A stretch of DNA of 64,000 bases from Nostoc sp. TCL240-02 (GTDB lineage: Bacteria; Cyanobacteriota; Cyanobacteriia; Cyanobacteriales; Nostocaceae). The stretch lies in contig NZ_CP040094.1 of assembly GCF_013343235.1 (NCBI RefSeq), positions 1,302,501 to 1,366,500 of the forward strand, given 5' to 3'. A program made the position numbers and the translations under genes. Shown one piece after another: positions 55,806 to 64,000 of this stretch (position 1 is its first letter; each line of letters starts with the position of its first letter). The notes under the pieces were generated by a model. The model searched no databases, was not told the origin of the DNA, and saw only the letters and a program-made list of their open reading frames with translations.

Positions 55806-57629
55806 TCATCCTGTGAATGGGTTACTAATAGGTAATGTAAACCAGAAAATTGCCCCTGCATCTAATGCACTATTCACCCCAATTTCGCCGCCGTGAGCAT
55901 TGATGATTTGCTTAGATAAATATAAGCCCAATCCCAAACTTACAGAATTGCGGATATTTACACCCCGAAAGTAAAGGTCAAAAAGCCGATCGCTTTGTTG
56001 TTGACTAATGCCTACACCGTTATCACTAACAGTACAATAAATCATCTCATTTTCACGGATAGCGTTAATTGTCAATAGCAATCCAGGAGGATTGTGTTTG
56101 AGAGCATTGACAATTAAATTAGAAAAAACTCTCCATAGTTGGGTGGGATCTGCATTTACTAATGGCAAATCTGCGGATACCAGATTGGTCAGCTTGGCTT
56201 GATTTTGCTCAAGCAATGGTTCCAAATCTGCGATCGCAGCTTCGATAACTGTCAGTAATTGTACAGGCTGATGTTGCAAAACAACACCTTGCACTTCGCT
56301 GATATGAGCTTCCATCAACGAATTAATTAAGTTAAGTTGGCGATCGCTACTTTGAATCATCCGCTCTAAAATTGAGCGGGAAATCGAAATATTTTCCTCT
56401 GGACGGGCAAGCAAGTTTCTCAGCACCATTAAAGTACCCATTACTGGATTACGTAAGTCGTGGGAAACTGCATGGAAAAATACTCGTAGTTCTTCTTCAG
56501 TTTGTTTACGCTGCGTAATGTCTTCAATCAAACCTTCGTAATAAAGCAATTTTCCCCGTTCGTCACGTACTGCGTAGGCTTTTTCCGAAATCCAGACAAT
56601 ACTCCCGTCTCGGCGATAAATTTGGGATTCAAACTCGGAAATGCTGCCATACTTTTCCATCAGACGCACAAATTCGGCGCGGCGGTTTGGATCAACGTAC
56701 AATTGTTGAATATCAGTGGAATTTGCTGTCACTTCCTCCGCTAAGGAGTAGCCATAAATACTTGCTAAAGCAGGGTTTGCCGTAATGTAACGTCCATCAG
56801 GACTGCTTTGAAAAATTCCTTCAACGGCGTTTTCAAAAATACTGCGATATTTAGTTTCTGCAACCTTGAGTTTTTGATATGCAAATTCCAGTTCTTGACG
56901 GGCGTAAAACTCAGAACGTTGCAGGCGATCGTATAGATAAACACCAATGTCACATATAGCACAAAACCAAAAAATGTATAAAAGAAAGGTCACACTATAT
57001 ATTTCTGGGTGTTCAGGGACTGGTGTCTTCAGCCCAAGTACCGTATTTACAGCAAAATAGTAAACTAGCACACCCACTTGAGACAGCAAGTGAACAACCC
57101 AGCAGACAGGCATTAATATAGCTTGGCTCAAGAAGAGCAGTGACCAACCGATAGCATCGGGTAGCGCGAAGCCTCTCAGGGTGGCAAACAACTGTGATGC
57201 GAGACTAATTGCCCAAGAAGACCCCAAAAATAATAAATCTGGCCGATTGCGGCCTAATTTAGTTTTATGTAAGGCAAAGCAGATCAGTATACTCATTAGC
57301 ATTGCAATATTGATTACAAGGCGTTGAGTTCTAAGTATTTCTGGCAGACTTTCCAACTCTTTTAAAGAGAACAAAAAGCCGTAAATGTCTCGCAAAGTAA
57401 AAGACAACAAACAAATCAGCGCCAGCCATAACCATAAACGCAATCTCTGCCACAAAAAACGGTTACGCCAAGCTCTGTAAAGAGTAGTGGTTTCATCTGT
57501 TGTTGGTGCAGAAAAGGTTTTTCTCCACCAGCTTTGCACTGTTGTAAATGGAGTAGCTATTAGCATCCAAGCAACTTTGCCCATACCGTCGAGGGTGTTT
57601 CCTTTACTCAACATTGCTATAAATAACAC
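55806..57629 (-). CDS. Membrane PAS-histidine kinase
   Basis: A 607-residue sensor kinase. About six transmembrane helices lie in residues 60-235, followed by a short coiled-coil, a PAS domain (about 258-378), HisKA with His390 in FFHAVSHDLRNP, and HATPase with N-box (FSNLIVNALKHN), G1 (DNGVGI near 536) and G2 (LGLGLYL). All catalytic motifs are intact, so it should autophosphorylate. No receiver is attached. The start could be one of several Met codons in the first 22 residues. It lies 19 bases downstream of the 908-residue kinase gene and the two C-terminal halves are clearly related, suggesting a tandem duplication. Confidence 0.92.
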   Translation of the reverse strand: MLFIAMLSKGNTLDGMGKVAWMLIATPFTTVQSWWRKTFSAPTTDETTTLYRAWRNRFLWQRLRLWLWLALICLLSFTLRDIYGFLFSLKELESLPEILRTQRLVINIAMLMSILICFALHKTKLGRNRPDLLFLGSSWAISLASQLFATLRGFALPDAIGWSLLFLSQAILMPVCWVVHLLSQVGVLVYYFAVNTVLGLKTPVPEHPEIYSVTFLLYIFWFCAICDIGVYLYDRLQRSEFYARQELEFAYQKLKVAETKYRSIFENAVEGIFQSSPDGRYITANPALASIYGYSLAEEVTANSTDIQQLYVDPNRRAEFVRLMEKYGSISEFESQIYRRDGSIVWISEKAYAVRDERGKLLYYEGLIEDITQRKQTEEELRVFFHAVSHDLRNPVMGTLMVLRNLLARPEENISISRSILERMIQSSDRQLNLINSLMEAHISEVQGVVLQHQPVQLLTVIEAAIADLEPLLEQNQAKLTNLVSADLPLVNADPTQLWRVFSNLIVNALKHNPPGLLLTINAIRENEMIYCTVSDNGVGISQQQSDRLFDLYFRGVNIRNSVSLGLGLYLSKQIINAHGGEIGVNSALDAGAIFWFTLPISNPFTG

Positions 57630-57648
57630 CCTCTCATTTTTTGGTGAT

Positions 57649-60375
57649 TTATGGGCGATTTGTTGCGGATGAAGTGAAGAGAGGTAATGTAAACCAGAAA
57701 GTTAACCCGCGCTTGCGGTTACTAATAACACCGATTTTACCGCCATGTGCCTTAATAACTTTCCGACAAAGATACATTTTTAAGCCAATGCTGGTGGAAC
57801 AACAATCTTGGGGATCACGGACATGGAGATCGAAAAGGCGATCGCACTCTAGTTTACTCATTACTACACCATCATCTTGAATCTGAGTGCGAATCATTCC
57901 CCCTTCAATGCTGGCACTAAGAATAAAATTTAATCCTGGTGGATTATTTTGCAAGCTATGTGTGATTAAAGTTACCAAAACTTTCTGCAACAGAGTCCCA
58001 TCTGCCATTACTAATGGTAAATCTGCGGGAACCAAGTTCTTCAGAGTCGCTTGATTTTGTGTCAACACAGGTTCCAGATGGGTGACTGTTCCTCTCAGCA
58101 CGGTATTAAGTTGCACAGGTTCATGTTTGATGTCAATACCCTGTTGCTCGCAAGAATTAATTTCTAGCAATGAGTTAATCATTGCCAGTTGGCGATCGTT
58201 GCCTTGAATCATCCGCTCGATTATTGAGCGAGATACTGGAATTGGGGATTGGGGATTGGGGATTGGGGATTGAGAAGAGACTTTTTCAATAATTCCCTGT
58301 TGTCCTTGATTCCCAGTCCCTAGTCCCCAGTCCCCAGTCCCCACTTTTTGATTTAACAAATTTTTCAACACCATTAAGTTACCCATCACCGAAGTTCGTA
58401 AATCGTGGGCAACTGTATGTAAGACAACATCTTTTACACGATCCAGTTTTTCAAATTCTTGCATTTTTTGCTGCAACTGTGCTGTTCGTTCTTCGACTTG
58501 TTGTTCTAAATTAGTGTTAAGTTCTGCGAGTTTTTGGTATATCTGGCTTTGCTGAATGGCGATCGCTACTTGTTCTGACATCTGTTGTAGCAAATCAATT
58601 TCTATTGGCTGCCAATGACGAGAACCGGAGCATTGATTGGCAATTAACGCACCAAATAATTCATTGCCTAGCATCAGTGGTACTGCCAAGCTAGCCTTTG
58701 TTTGGAATTTTTGATAGTGTGCTTTAACTTTGGGAGATACTGCTATTTGTGTAATATCTTCAACGACACGGATAAGATTATCTTTTAGTAAGTTTCTCAA
58801 TTCTTGTAAATAAGCTTCATCATTAGTAGACCAACCTAAGACTGATGGATACTGAGGATCTACCGATTCGGCAAGAGTTCTAACACCTAACTTGGCATTA
58901 TTTAAACCAATGAAAACTCTATCTGCTTGCAGAAATTGCCTAACTTCGGTGACGGTGGTTTGCAGAATTTCCTCTAAGTTAAGGGAAGACCGAATTCGTA
59001 CTAGAGTTTCTGCCAACAAGCGATCGCGTTGTGCTGATAGGTGAAATTGCGCTTCTACTTGCTTGCGTTCTGTAATGTCGTGATGGACTGCTAGGATGGA
59101 AGGGATATTATCTAAATCAATAATTTCGGCTGAAAGCAGCGTTGTAATTATCTTGCCAGACTTTTGCCGAAATTCAAATTCCAAATTGCGAACAACTCCT
59201 GTGCTTTGCAACTGATGTAACAAATTTAGGCGATCGCGATCGTCTACCCACAGATTTAATTCCAAGGAAGTTTTACCAATCGCCTCATTTCGCTCATAAC
59301 CGGAGAGTTCGACAAAACTGTCGTTAACTTCGATGAACCGTCCTTCTTGCAGCGTACTAATGGTAATTGAATCGGGACTGCAACTAAAAGCTTTAGCAAA
59401 TTTTTGAGCCAGATTTTGTAAAGTGACTTCTGCTTGTTTACGTTCTGTGATATCTCGGACAATTGCTAGTACCTCATCTTCACCACTCACTACCAACCGC
59501 GCCTCATAATCTCTGACTCCCAAAGGCGTTGGTAGTTGATATTCGTAAGTTTGCAAAGTTCCAGAATCTAAAGTTTTAGCGATCACTTCTAGGCTAATTG
59601 ATGCAACATCACTAGGCAATAACTCTTGCACGCGTTTCCCAACTATTTCTTCTCTCGAAAGAGTGATATTTGCTCCCTCACTTTTTAAATCGAGATACTC
59701 GGCATCGCGGCTAATGCGAAACATCAAATCGGGAATAGCATCTAAAATTGCTTTATACCGAGCCTCACTCTCTTGCAATTTTTCTTCGGCTTGTTTTCGG
59801 TCTGTAATGTCCATGACTAAGCCATTCCAAATCAAATCGCCTGTTTCTTGTAGTTCGGGTTGCGAAGTACCTTGAATCCACTTCAGTTTGCCACTAGGCG
59901 TAATGATGCGACCTTCCCAATGCCAAGGTTTAAAAGTGGTACTACAAACAGTAATAGATTCTGTAAAAGCTTTTATATCCTGTGGATGAATCAATTTGTA
60001 TAGCACTTGAAAGTCTGCCTGTACAGCTTCTGGTTTTAATTCATACAAATATTCACAACCAGAACTAATATAAGGGATAAACACAGAGGCATCCTGCCGT
60101 TGCAGAATTTGGAAAATCATCCCCGGTAAATTGGCAGCAATTGTTTCCAATAGAGCGATCTTCTCTGGCTGGAAATCTGGTGATTTGACAATTTCATCCA
60201 CTCTTTGAACCTTTGATATATAAGCAATTGACATAATATTCAAGGCAATCATAGCCATTATCAGACTTTTTTGGCTGTTGGCGTTATCACTAACAGCAGA
60301 AAAAGTTCCTCTACTTTCAGAGTAGTTCTGGATGTAGCGATCGCATTCACCCAATCGGGTGAACCAGTTGTCCAA
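57649..60375 (-). CDS. Multi-PAS/GAF histidine kinase with degenerate ATP-binding domain
   Basis: A 908-residue cytosolic or weakly membrane-linked sensor. Order: PAS (about 75-195), PAS (205-313), PAS (325-437), GAF (about 450-615), coiled-coil (615-648), HisKA with His657 in HTVAHDLRTS, HATPase (about 755-900). The HisKA region contains an insert of about 37 residues (677-713) made by two heptanucleotide repeats. The HATPase lacks the N-box Asn (VTLITHSLQNN), the G1 motif reads DDGVVM instead of DxGxG and the G2 glycines are not kept (SIGLKMYL). It may be an allosteric or non-catalytic partner of the adjacent kinase. The start MDNWFTRLGE is not certain; Met40-42 are alternatives. Confidence 0.88.
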   Translation of the reverse strand: MDNWFTRLGECDRYIQNYSESRGTFSAVSDNANSQKSLIMAMIALNIMSIAYISKVQRVDEIVKSPDFQPEKIALLETIAANLPGMIFQILQRQDASVFIPYISSGCEYLYELKPEAVQADFQVLYKLIHPQDIKAFTESITVCSTTFKPWHWEGRIITPSGKLKWIQGTSQPELQETGDLIWNGLVMDITDRKQAEEKLQESEARYKAILDAIPDLMFRISRDAEYLDLKSEGANITLSREEIVGKRVQELLPSDVASISLEVIAKTLDSGTLQTYEYQLPTPLGVRDYEARLVVSGEDEVLAIVRDITERKQAEVTLQNLAQKFAKAFSCSPDSITISTLQEGRFIEVNDSFVELSGYERNEAIGKTSLELNLWVDDRDRLNLLHQLQSTGVVRNLEFEFRQKSGKIITTLLSAEIIDLDNIPSILAVHHDITERKQVEAQFHLSAQRDRLLAETLVRIRSSLNLEEILQTTVTEVRQFLQADRVFIGLNNAKLGVRTLAESVDPQYPSVLGWSTNDEAYLQELRNLLKDNLIRVVEDITQIAVSPKVKAHYQKFQTKASLAVPLMLGNELFGALIANQCSGSRHWQPIEIDLLQQMSEQVAIAIQQSQIYQKLAELNTNLEQQVEERTAQLQQKMQEFEKLDRVKDVVLHTVAHDLRTSVMGNLMVLKNLLNQKVGTGDWGLGTGNQGQQGIIEKVSSQSPIPNPQSPIPVSRSIIERMIQGNDRQLAMINSLLEINSCEQQGIDIKHEPVQLNTVLRGTVTHLEPVLTQNQATLKNLVPADLPLVMADGTLLQKVLVTLITHSLQNNPPGLNFILSASIEGGMIRTQIQDDGVVMSKLECDRLFDLHVRDPQDCCSTSIGLKMYLCRKVIKAHGGKIGVISNRKRGLTFWFTLPLFTSSATNRP
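58238..58271. repeat. Heptanucleotide tandem repeat (GGGGATT) inside a histidine kinase gene
   Basis: Four to five tandem copies of GGGGATT lie in the coding region of the 908-residue kinase. Read on the minus strand it gives SPIPNPQSPIP, part of an insert in the HisKA domain. STRR-class repeats normally lie between genes, so its place inside a gene is unusual. Confidence 0.85.
58307..58343. repeat. Second heptanucleotide tandem repeat (AGTCCCC)
   Basis: About four tandem copies of AGTCCCC or close variants, 35 bases from the first repeat in the same gene. On the minus strand it codes for VGTGDWGLGTG. Together the two arrays account for almost all of the extra residues 677-713. Confidence 0.8.
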
Positions 60376-60777
60376 GAAGCATCAGTTCACGATTGCTGTA
60401 CATGAATAGCGGGGTGTTTAGCTCATACTGAGTGAAGTTGAGGTAAAGGTTTAAGGCCCAGGTTGAATCTCTTAATTTTAGTTGCTGTGTTCAGGAGGAA
60501 TTTCAATCCTCTTCTGAACATTAAGCTAATCATCAATCAAGTTGCATCATTGTTTCTTTGCGTAGAGTGGTTTGATTGCTCTAATTCCCTCCTTTTTAAG
60601 TAGGCTTAGGGAAGATCAAAGCCCTAACCCAAGGTATTGTTCTATATACAACTAAAAGCGTATCAGCTTATCCCTATATTCTTGAAAAGCAAACCCTAAT
60701 TTTGGGAATAATAACTATATATGTGCTGAGAAAAGTCAAATTTTTGACAAGCAATCTTGATTATTGAGAGCAGAACC
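60376..60777. other. Intergenic region between divergent kinase genes
   Basis: About 400 bases that must hold promoters for the 908-residue kinase (minus) and for the Ser/Thr kinase (plus). A hairpin, GTTCAG/CTGAAC with an inner GAGGA/TCCTC pair, lies at 60489-60519. No gene or classical regulatory motif was recognised. Confidence 0.4.
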
Positions 60778-63700
60778 ATGACAACAGCAATTCCTGAAAT
60801 TTATAGAATTAGCGGCTATAAATTAATAGAAATCCTCTATCAAGGCTCCAAAACTGAAGTCTATCGAGCCATTAGAATAGTGGATCAACAACCTGTTGTC
60901 ATTAAAATATTGCAAGTAGAATATCCTACTTTTAACGAACTATTACAGTTTCGTAACCAATACACCATTGCCAAAAAATTAAACATTTCTAGTATCGTAC
61001 ATCCTCAGAGTCTAGAAGCATATCGCAATGGTTATGCTCTAGTAATGGAAGATTTTGGGGGAATTTCTCTGAGACAATATACTCAAAACCAATCACTAGA
61101 ACTGATGGAGTTTTTTACAATTGCTCTGCAACTTAGTAATATTCTCCATGAACTCCATCAAGAACGAGTAATCCACAAAGATATCAAACCTACAAATATT
61201 CTGATTAATCCGCATACCAAACAAATAAAAATCATCGATTTTAGTATTGCTTCTTTACTTCCCAGAGAAAACCAAACTCTGATAAATCCCAAGGTTTTAG
61301 AAGGAACCCTTGCTTATTTATCTCCCGAACAAACCGGACGCATGAACCGAGGCGTAGACTACCGCAGTGATTTTTATTCTTTGGGTGTGACATTTTTTGA
61401 ACTCCTGACAGGACAATTACCTTTTGAGTCAGATGATCCAATGGAGTTGGTACATTGTCATATCGCCAAGCAACCACCAATATTAGGAGGCAGAAGGGAA
61501 GAAGAGAAAGAAATACCGCAAGTCTTGGGCGATATTGTCATGAAATTGATGGCGAAAAATGCTGAAGATCGTTATCAAAGTGCTTTAGGGTTAAAACATG
61601 ATTTAGAAAACTGTCTTTGCCAACTAAACAAAACGGGTAAGATTGAGCGCTTTCAAATTGGGCAACGGGATATTTGCGATCGCTTCATTATTCCAGAAAA
61701 ATTATACGGTAGAGAAACAGCCGTCCAACAACTTCTAGAAGCTTTTGAGAGGGTTTCTCTAGGAAGCCATGAAATGATGTTAATTTCCGGGTTTGCTGGC
61801 ATTGGTAAGACTGCGGTTGTAAATGAAGTTCATAAACCGATTATTCGGCAACGAGGTTATTTTATTAAAGGTAAATTTGACCAGTTTAAGCGGAATATCC
61901 CCCTATCTGGCTTTGTGCAATCCTTGCGTGATTTGATGGTGCAGTTATTAACAGAAACCGATCAACAACTGCAACAATGGAGAAAAAATATCCTCGCAGT
62001 ATTAAGAGACAATGGACAGATTCTCATTGAAGTTATTCCTGAATTAGAAAAAATTATTGGTCAACAACCACCGATACCAGAATTAACAGCAGAGGCAGCA
62101 CAAAATCGATTTAATTTATTATTGAAAGTTTTTATTCAAATTTTTACGACAAAACAACATCCATTAGTTATTTTTATAGATGATTTACAATGGGCAGATT
62201 TGGCTTCATTAAAATTGATCAAATTATTAATGAATGAGTCAGATGGATATTTATTACTAATTGGTGCTTATAGAGATAATGAGGTATCATCACTCCATCC
62301 GTTAATATCAACTTTAGACGAAATTGGGAAGGCTAGTACAATAATTAACTTGATAAATCTGCAAAACCTGAATCAAGTTAAGTTGAATCAATTAGTAGCT
62401 GATACATTAGGCTGCAAAGAAGAATTAGCATTTCCTCTTTCGAAATTGGTTTGTCAAAAGACTCAGGGAAATCCATTTTTTGCTACACAGTTTCTCAAAG
62501 CATTACACCAAGATGGATTGATTACCTTCAATTTTGAAGAAGGCTGTTGGCAATGTGATATTGCAAGAATTAATCAACAAGCCATGACGGATGATGTTTT
62601 GGAATTCATGGCGTTTCAATTGCGGAGGCTGCCAGAATCAACTCAACAGGTTCTCAAGTTAGCGGCTTGTATCGGCAATCAATTTGATTTAGCAACATTG
62701 GCGATCGTTTCTGAGCAGTTAGAAATCGAAACGGCAGCTTGTTTGTGGAATGGGTTACAAGAAGGTTTGATTTTGCCTCAAAGTGAAGTTTATAAGTTTT
62801 TTGTTGGGCAGGAAGAACAAATATTTACTCAACAAACTTCTCAAAATACTGTATACAAATTCTTACACGATCGCGTGCAACAAGCTGCCTATTCCCTAAT
62901 TCCAGACGACCAAAAGCAAGCCACCCATTACAAAATAGGGATGTTATTGTTACGCAATTCCTCAGATTCGGAACAGGAAGAACGACTATTTGAAATTGTC
63001 ACTCATTTAAACGCGGGTAGTTCCTTAATCACTCAACTTTCAGAGCGGCAAGAACTGGCAGAATTAAATCTGATTGCTGGACGGAGGGCAAAATCTGCAA
63101 CTGCATACACAGTAGCCGTCGAGTATTTCACCGTGGGAATTAGTTTGTTGTCGCGTCATTCTTGGGAAAGTCACTATGACTTGACCCTAGCGCTATATAT
63201 CGAGGTGGCTGAAGCTACTTATCTCAATACCGATTTTGAGCAGATGGAGCAATGGGTAACAATTGTGTTGCAACATGCTAATACTTTGCTCGACAGCATT
63301 CCCATCTACGTAACCAGAATGATGGCAGCAAAATCGCAAGGTCTTCCATTGAAAACGCTGAACATTGGTTCGCAAGTGTTGCAGCTATTGGGTATTGAGT
63401 TTCCTCAACAACCAACTCCGGCAGATATTGGACAGGCAGCGCAAGCAACTATGCGGTTATGGGAAAGACGTTCCTCTCTGGATTTGCTCAATTTATCCAC
63501 TATGAGCGATGCTCACTGCTTGGCAGCTATGAGCATCATGAGCAAAATGGTTCCGGCTGCCTATCTTGCAACACCTGCCTTAATGCCTCTACTGATATTC
63601 AAGCAAGTAGAATTTTCGATTAAATATGGTAATTGTCCTGTTTCTGTCTATGCTTATGCCGACTACGGCATTATTCTCTGTGGTGTGCTTGGTAAATTGG

Positions 63701-64000
63701 AAGCTGGTTATGAGTTTGGACAGTTGGCGTTAAACCTGCTGGAACAGTTGCAGTCCAAAACCTTTAAATGCAGAACCTACTTTATTGTCTACAACTTTAT
63801 CCGTCATTGGAAAGATCCTCTGGGTGAACAACTTGTGCATCAACAAGAAGGCTACCAAAATGGATTGGAAACTGGAGACTTGGACGCTACAGCATTGAAT
63901 GCCCAAGCTTACTGTCAATATGCTTATTTTGCCGGGCGAGAATTAAGCGGGTTAGCGAATCAGATGGCAGCCTATCGCCAGAGTATCTATTCACTCAAGC
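60778..64000 (+). CDS. Ser/Thr kinase-AAA ATPase sensor protein, 5' part
   Basis: The frame is open from ATG 60778 to the end of the window (about 1074 codons seen), so the C-terminus is missing. Residues 1-265 form a Ser/Thr kinase: Lys43, HKD at 133-135, and DFS (154-156) in place of DFG. Residues about 295-700 form the AAA/AfsR-type ATPase with an intact Walker A GFAGIGKTA and Walker B VIFIDDLQWAD. The rest visible is a helical repeat region. The order is the same as the N-terminal half of the 2369-residue protein at 16215-23324, so a paralogue with GAF/histidine kinase modules beyond the window edge is likely. It is divergent from the histidine kinases. Confidence 0.9.
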   Translation, partial: MTTAIPEIYRISGYKLIEILYQGSKTEVYRAIRIVDQQPVVIKILQVEYPTFNELLQFRNQYTIAKKLNISSIVHPQSLEAYRNGYALVMEDFGGISLRQYTQNQSLELMEFFTIALQLSNILHELHQERVIHKDIKPTNILINPHTKQIKIIDFSIASLLPRENQTLINPKVLEGTLAYLSPEQTGRMNRGVDYRSDFYSLGVTFFELLTGQLPFESDDPMELVHCHIAKQPPILGGRREEEKEIPQVLGDIVMKLMAKNAEDRYQSALGLKHDLENCLCQLNKTGKIERFQIGQRDICDRFIIPEKLYGRETAVQQLLEAFERVSLGSHEMMLISGFAGIGKTAVVNEVHKPIIRQRGYFIKGKFDQFKRNIPLSGFVQSLRDLMVQLLTETDQQLQQWRKNILAVLRDNGQILIEVIPELEKIIGQQPPIPELTAEAAQNRFNLLLKVFIQIFTTKQHPLVIFIDDLQWADLASLKLIKLLMNESDGYLLLIGAYRDNEVSSLHPLISTLDEIGKASTIINLINLQNLNQVKLNQLVADTLGCKEELAFPLSKLVCQKTQGNPFFATQFLKALHQDGLITFNFEEGCWQCDIARINQQAMTDDVLEFMAFQLRRLPESTQQVLKLAACIGNQFDLATLAIVSEQLEIETAACLWNGLQEGLILPQSEVYKFFVGQEEQIFTQQTSQNTVYKFLHDRVQQAAYSLIPDDQKQATHYKIGMLLLRNSSDSEQEERLFEIVTHLNAGSSLITQLSERQELAELNLIAGRRAKSATAYTVAVEYFTVGISLLSRHSWESHYDLTLALYIEVAEATYLNTDFEQMEQWVTIVLQHANTLLDSIPIYVTRMMAAKSQGLPLKTLNIGSQVLQLLGIEFPQQPTPADIGQAAQATMRLWERRSSLDLLNLSTMSDAHCLAAMSIMSKMVPAAYLATPALMPLLIFKQVEFSIKYGNCPVSVYAYADYGIILCGVLGKLEAGYEFGQLALNLLEQLQSKTFKCRTYFIVYNFIRHWKDPLGEQLVHQQEGYQNGLETGDLDATALNAQAYCQYAYFAGRELSGLANQMAAYRQSIYSLK

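Noticed and set aside
58238..58343. Possible CRISPR array
   Set aside because: The units are only seven bases with no unique spacers; it is an STRR array.
1..64000. tRNA or rRNA genes
   Set aside because: No TTCGANTC-type T-loop with flanking stem, and no rRNA-like block, was noticed on either strand; a covariance-model scan would be needed to exclude them.

Overview
The window looks like chromosome of a filamentous cyanobacterium of the Nostoc group. The signs are frequent GCGATCGC (HIP1) sites, heptanucleotide short tandem repeats, small palindromic repeats in and between genes, a split DnaE gene whose C-intein resembles that of Nostoc punctiforme, a CyaB1-type adenylate cyclase, a PatA-type regulator, system II cytochrome c maturation genes, and giant Ser/Thr-His sensor kinases. 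No rRNA, tRNA or CRISPR array was seen. One structural RNA is clear: the 4.5S signal recognition particle RNA, minus strand, about 28533-28629.

Layout. 1-5200: the 3' end of a LysR regulator, a pentapeptide-repeat protein, and an ATPase/permease pair of the nitrate/taurine ABC class. 5300-9700: a secreted protein, an orphan PD-(D/E)XK nuclease-like protein, the C-terminal split half of DnaE and an SGNH-like membrane protein. 9800-23400: a minus-strand signalling block with a PatA-like regulator, the GAF-GAF-PAS adenylate cyclase and a 2369-residue kinase/ATPase/GAF/PAS/histidine kinase/receiver protein. 23500-26900: ccdA, ccs1 and pstS. 27000-38600: mostly housekeeping genes (queF, ffs, pip, an RsmB-like methyltransferase, a DUF2157/GDYXXLXY pair, a universal stress protein, pgk) with a GH25 muramidase-like protein and a Nudix protein. 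38700-41150: an SMC/OLD-like ATPase, a DUF4276 TOPRIM-like protein and a Nudix protein, the best candidate here for a little-described conflict or nucleic-acid system. 41200-50200: a MalK-type ATPase, an FAD monooxygenase, ssb, a fused oligopeptide ABC ATPase, a methyltransferase, and ureG-ureF-ureE without urease structural genes.

50400-55000 is a decaying accessory segment. It holds an open frame with an internal TGA, a 1031-bp IS630-type element with intact ends and TA target duplication but a broken catalytic frame, a lipoprotein frame split by an apparent one-base slip, and an NB-ARC/WD40 gene that has lost its middle. 55000-64000 is a second signalling cluster: a small unknown protein, two tandem related histidine kinases (the larger with a degenerate ATP-binding domain and a tandem repeat inside its dimerisation region), and the start of another Ser/Thr kinase-ATPase protein that runs off the window.

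The unifying themes are sensory signalling (cAMP, phosphorelay, Ser/Thr kinase) and invasion of genes by small repeats. Functions are assigned by family recognition only; no database search was run.
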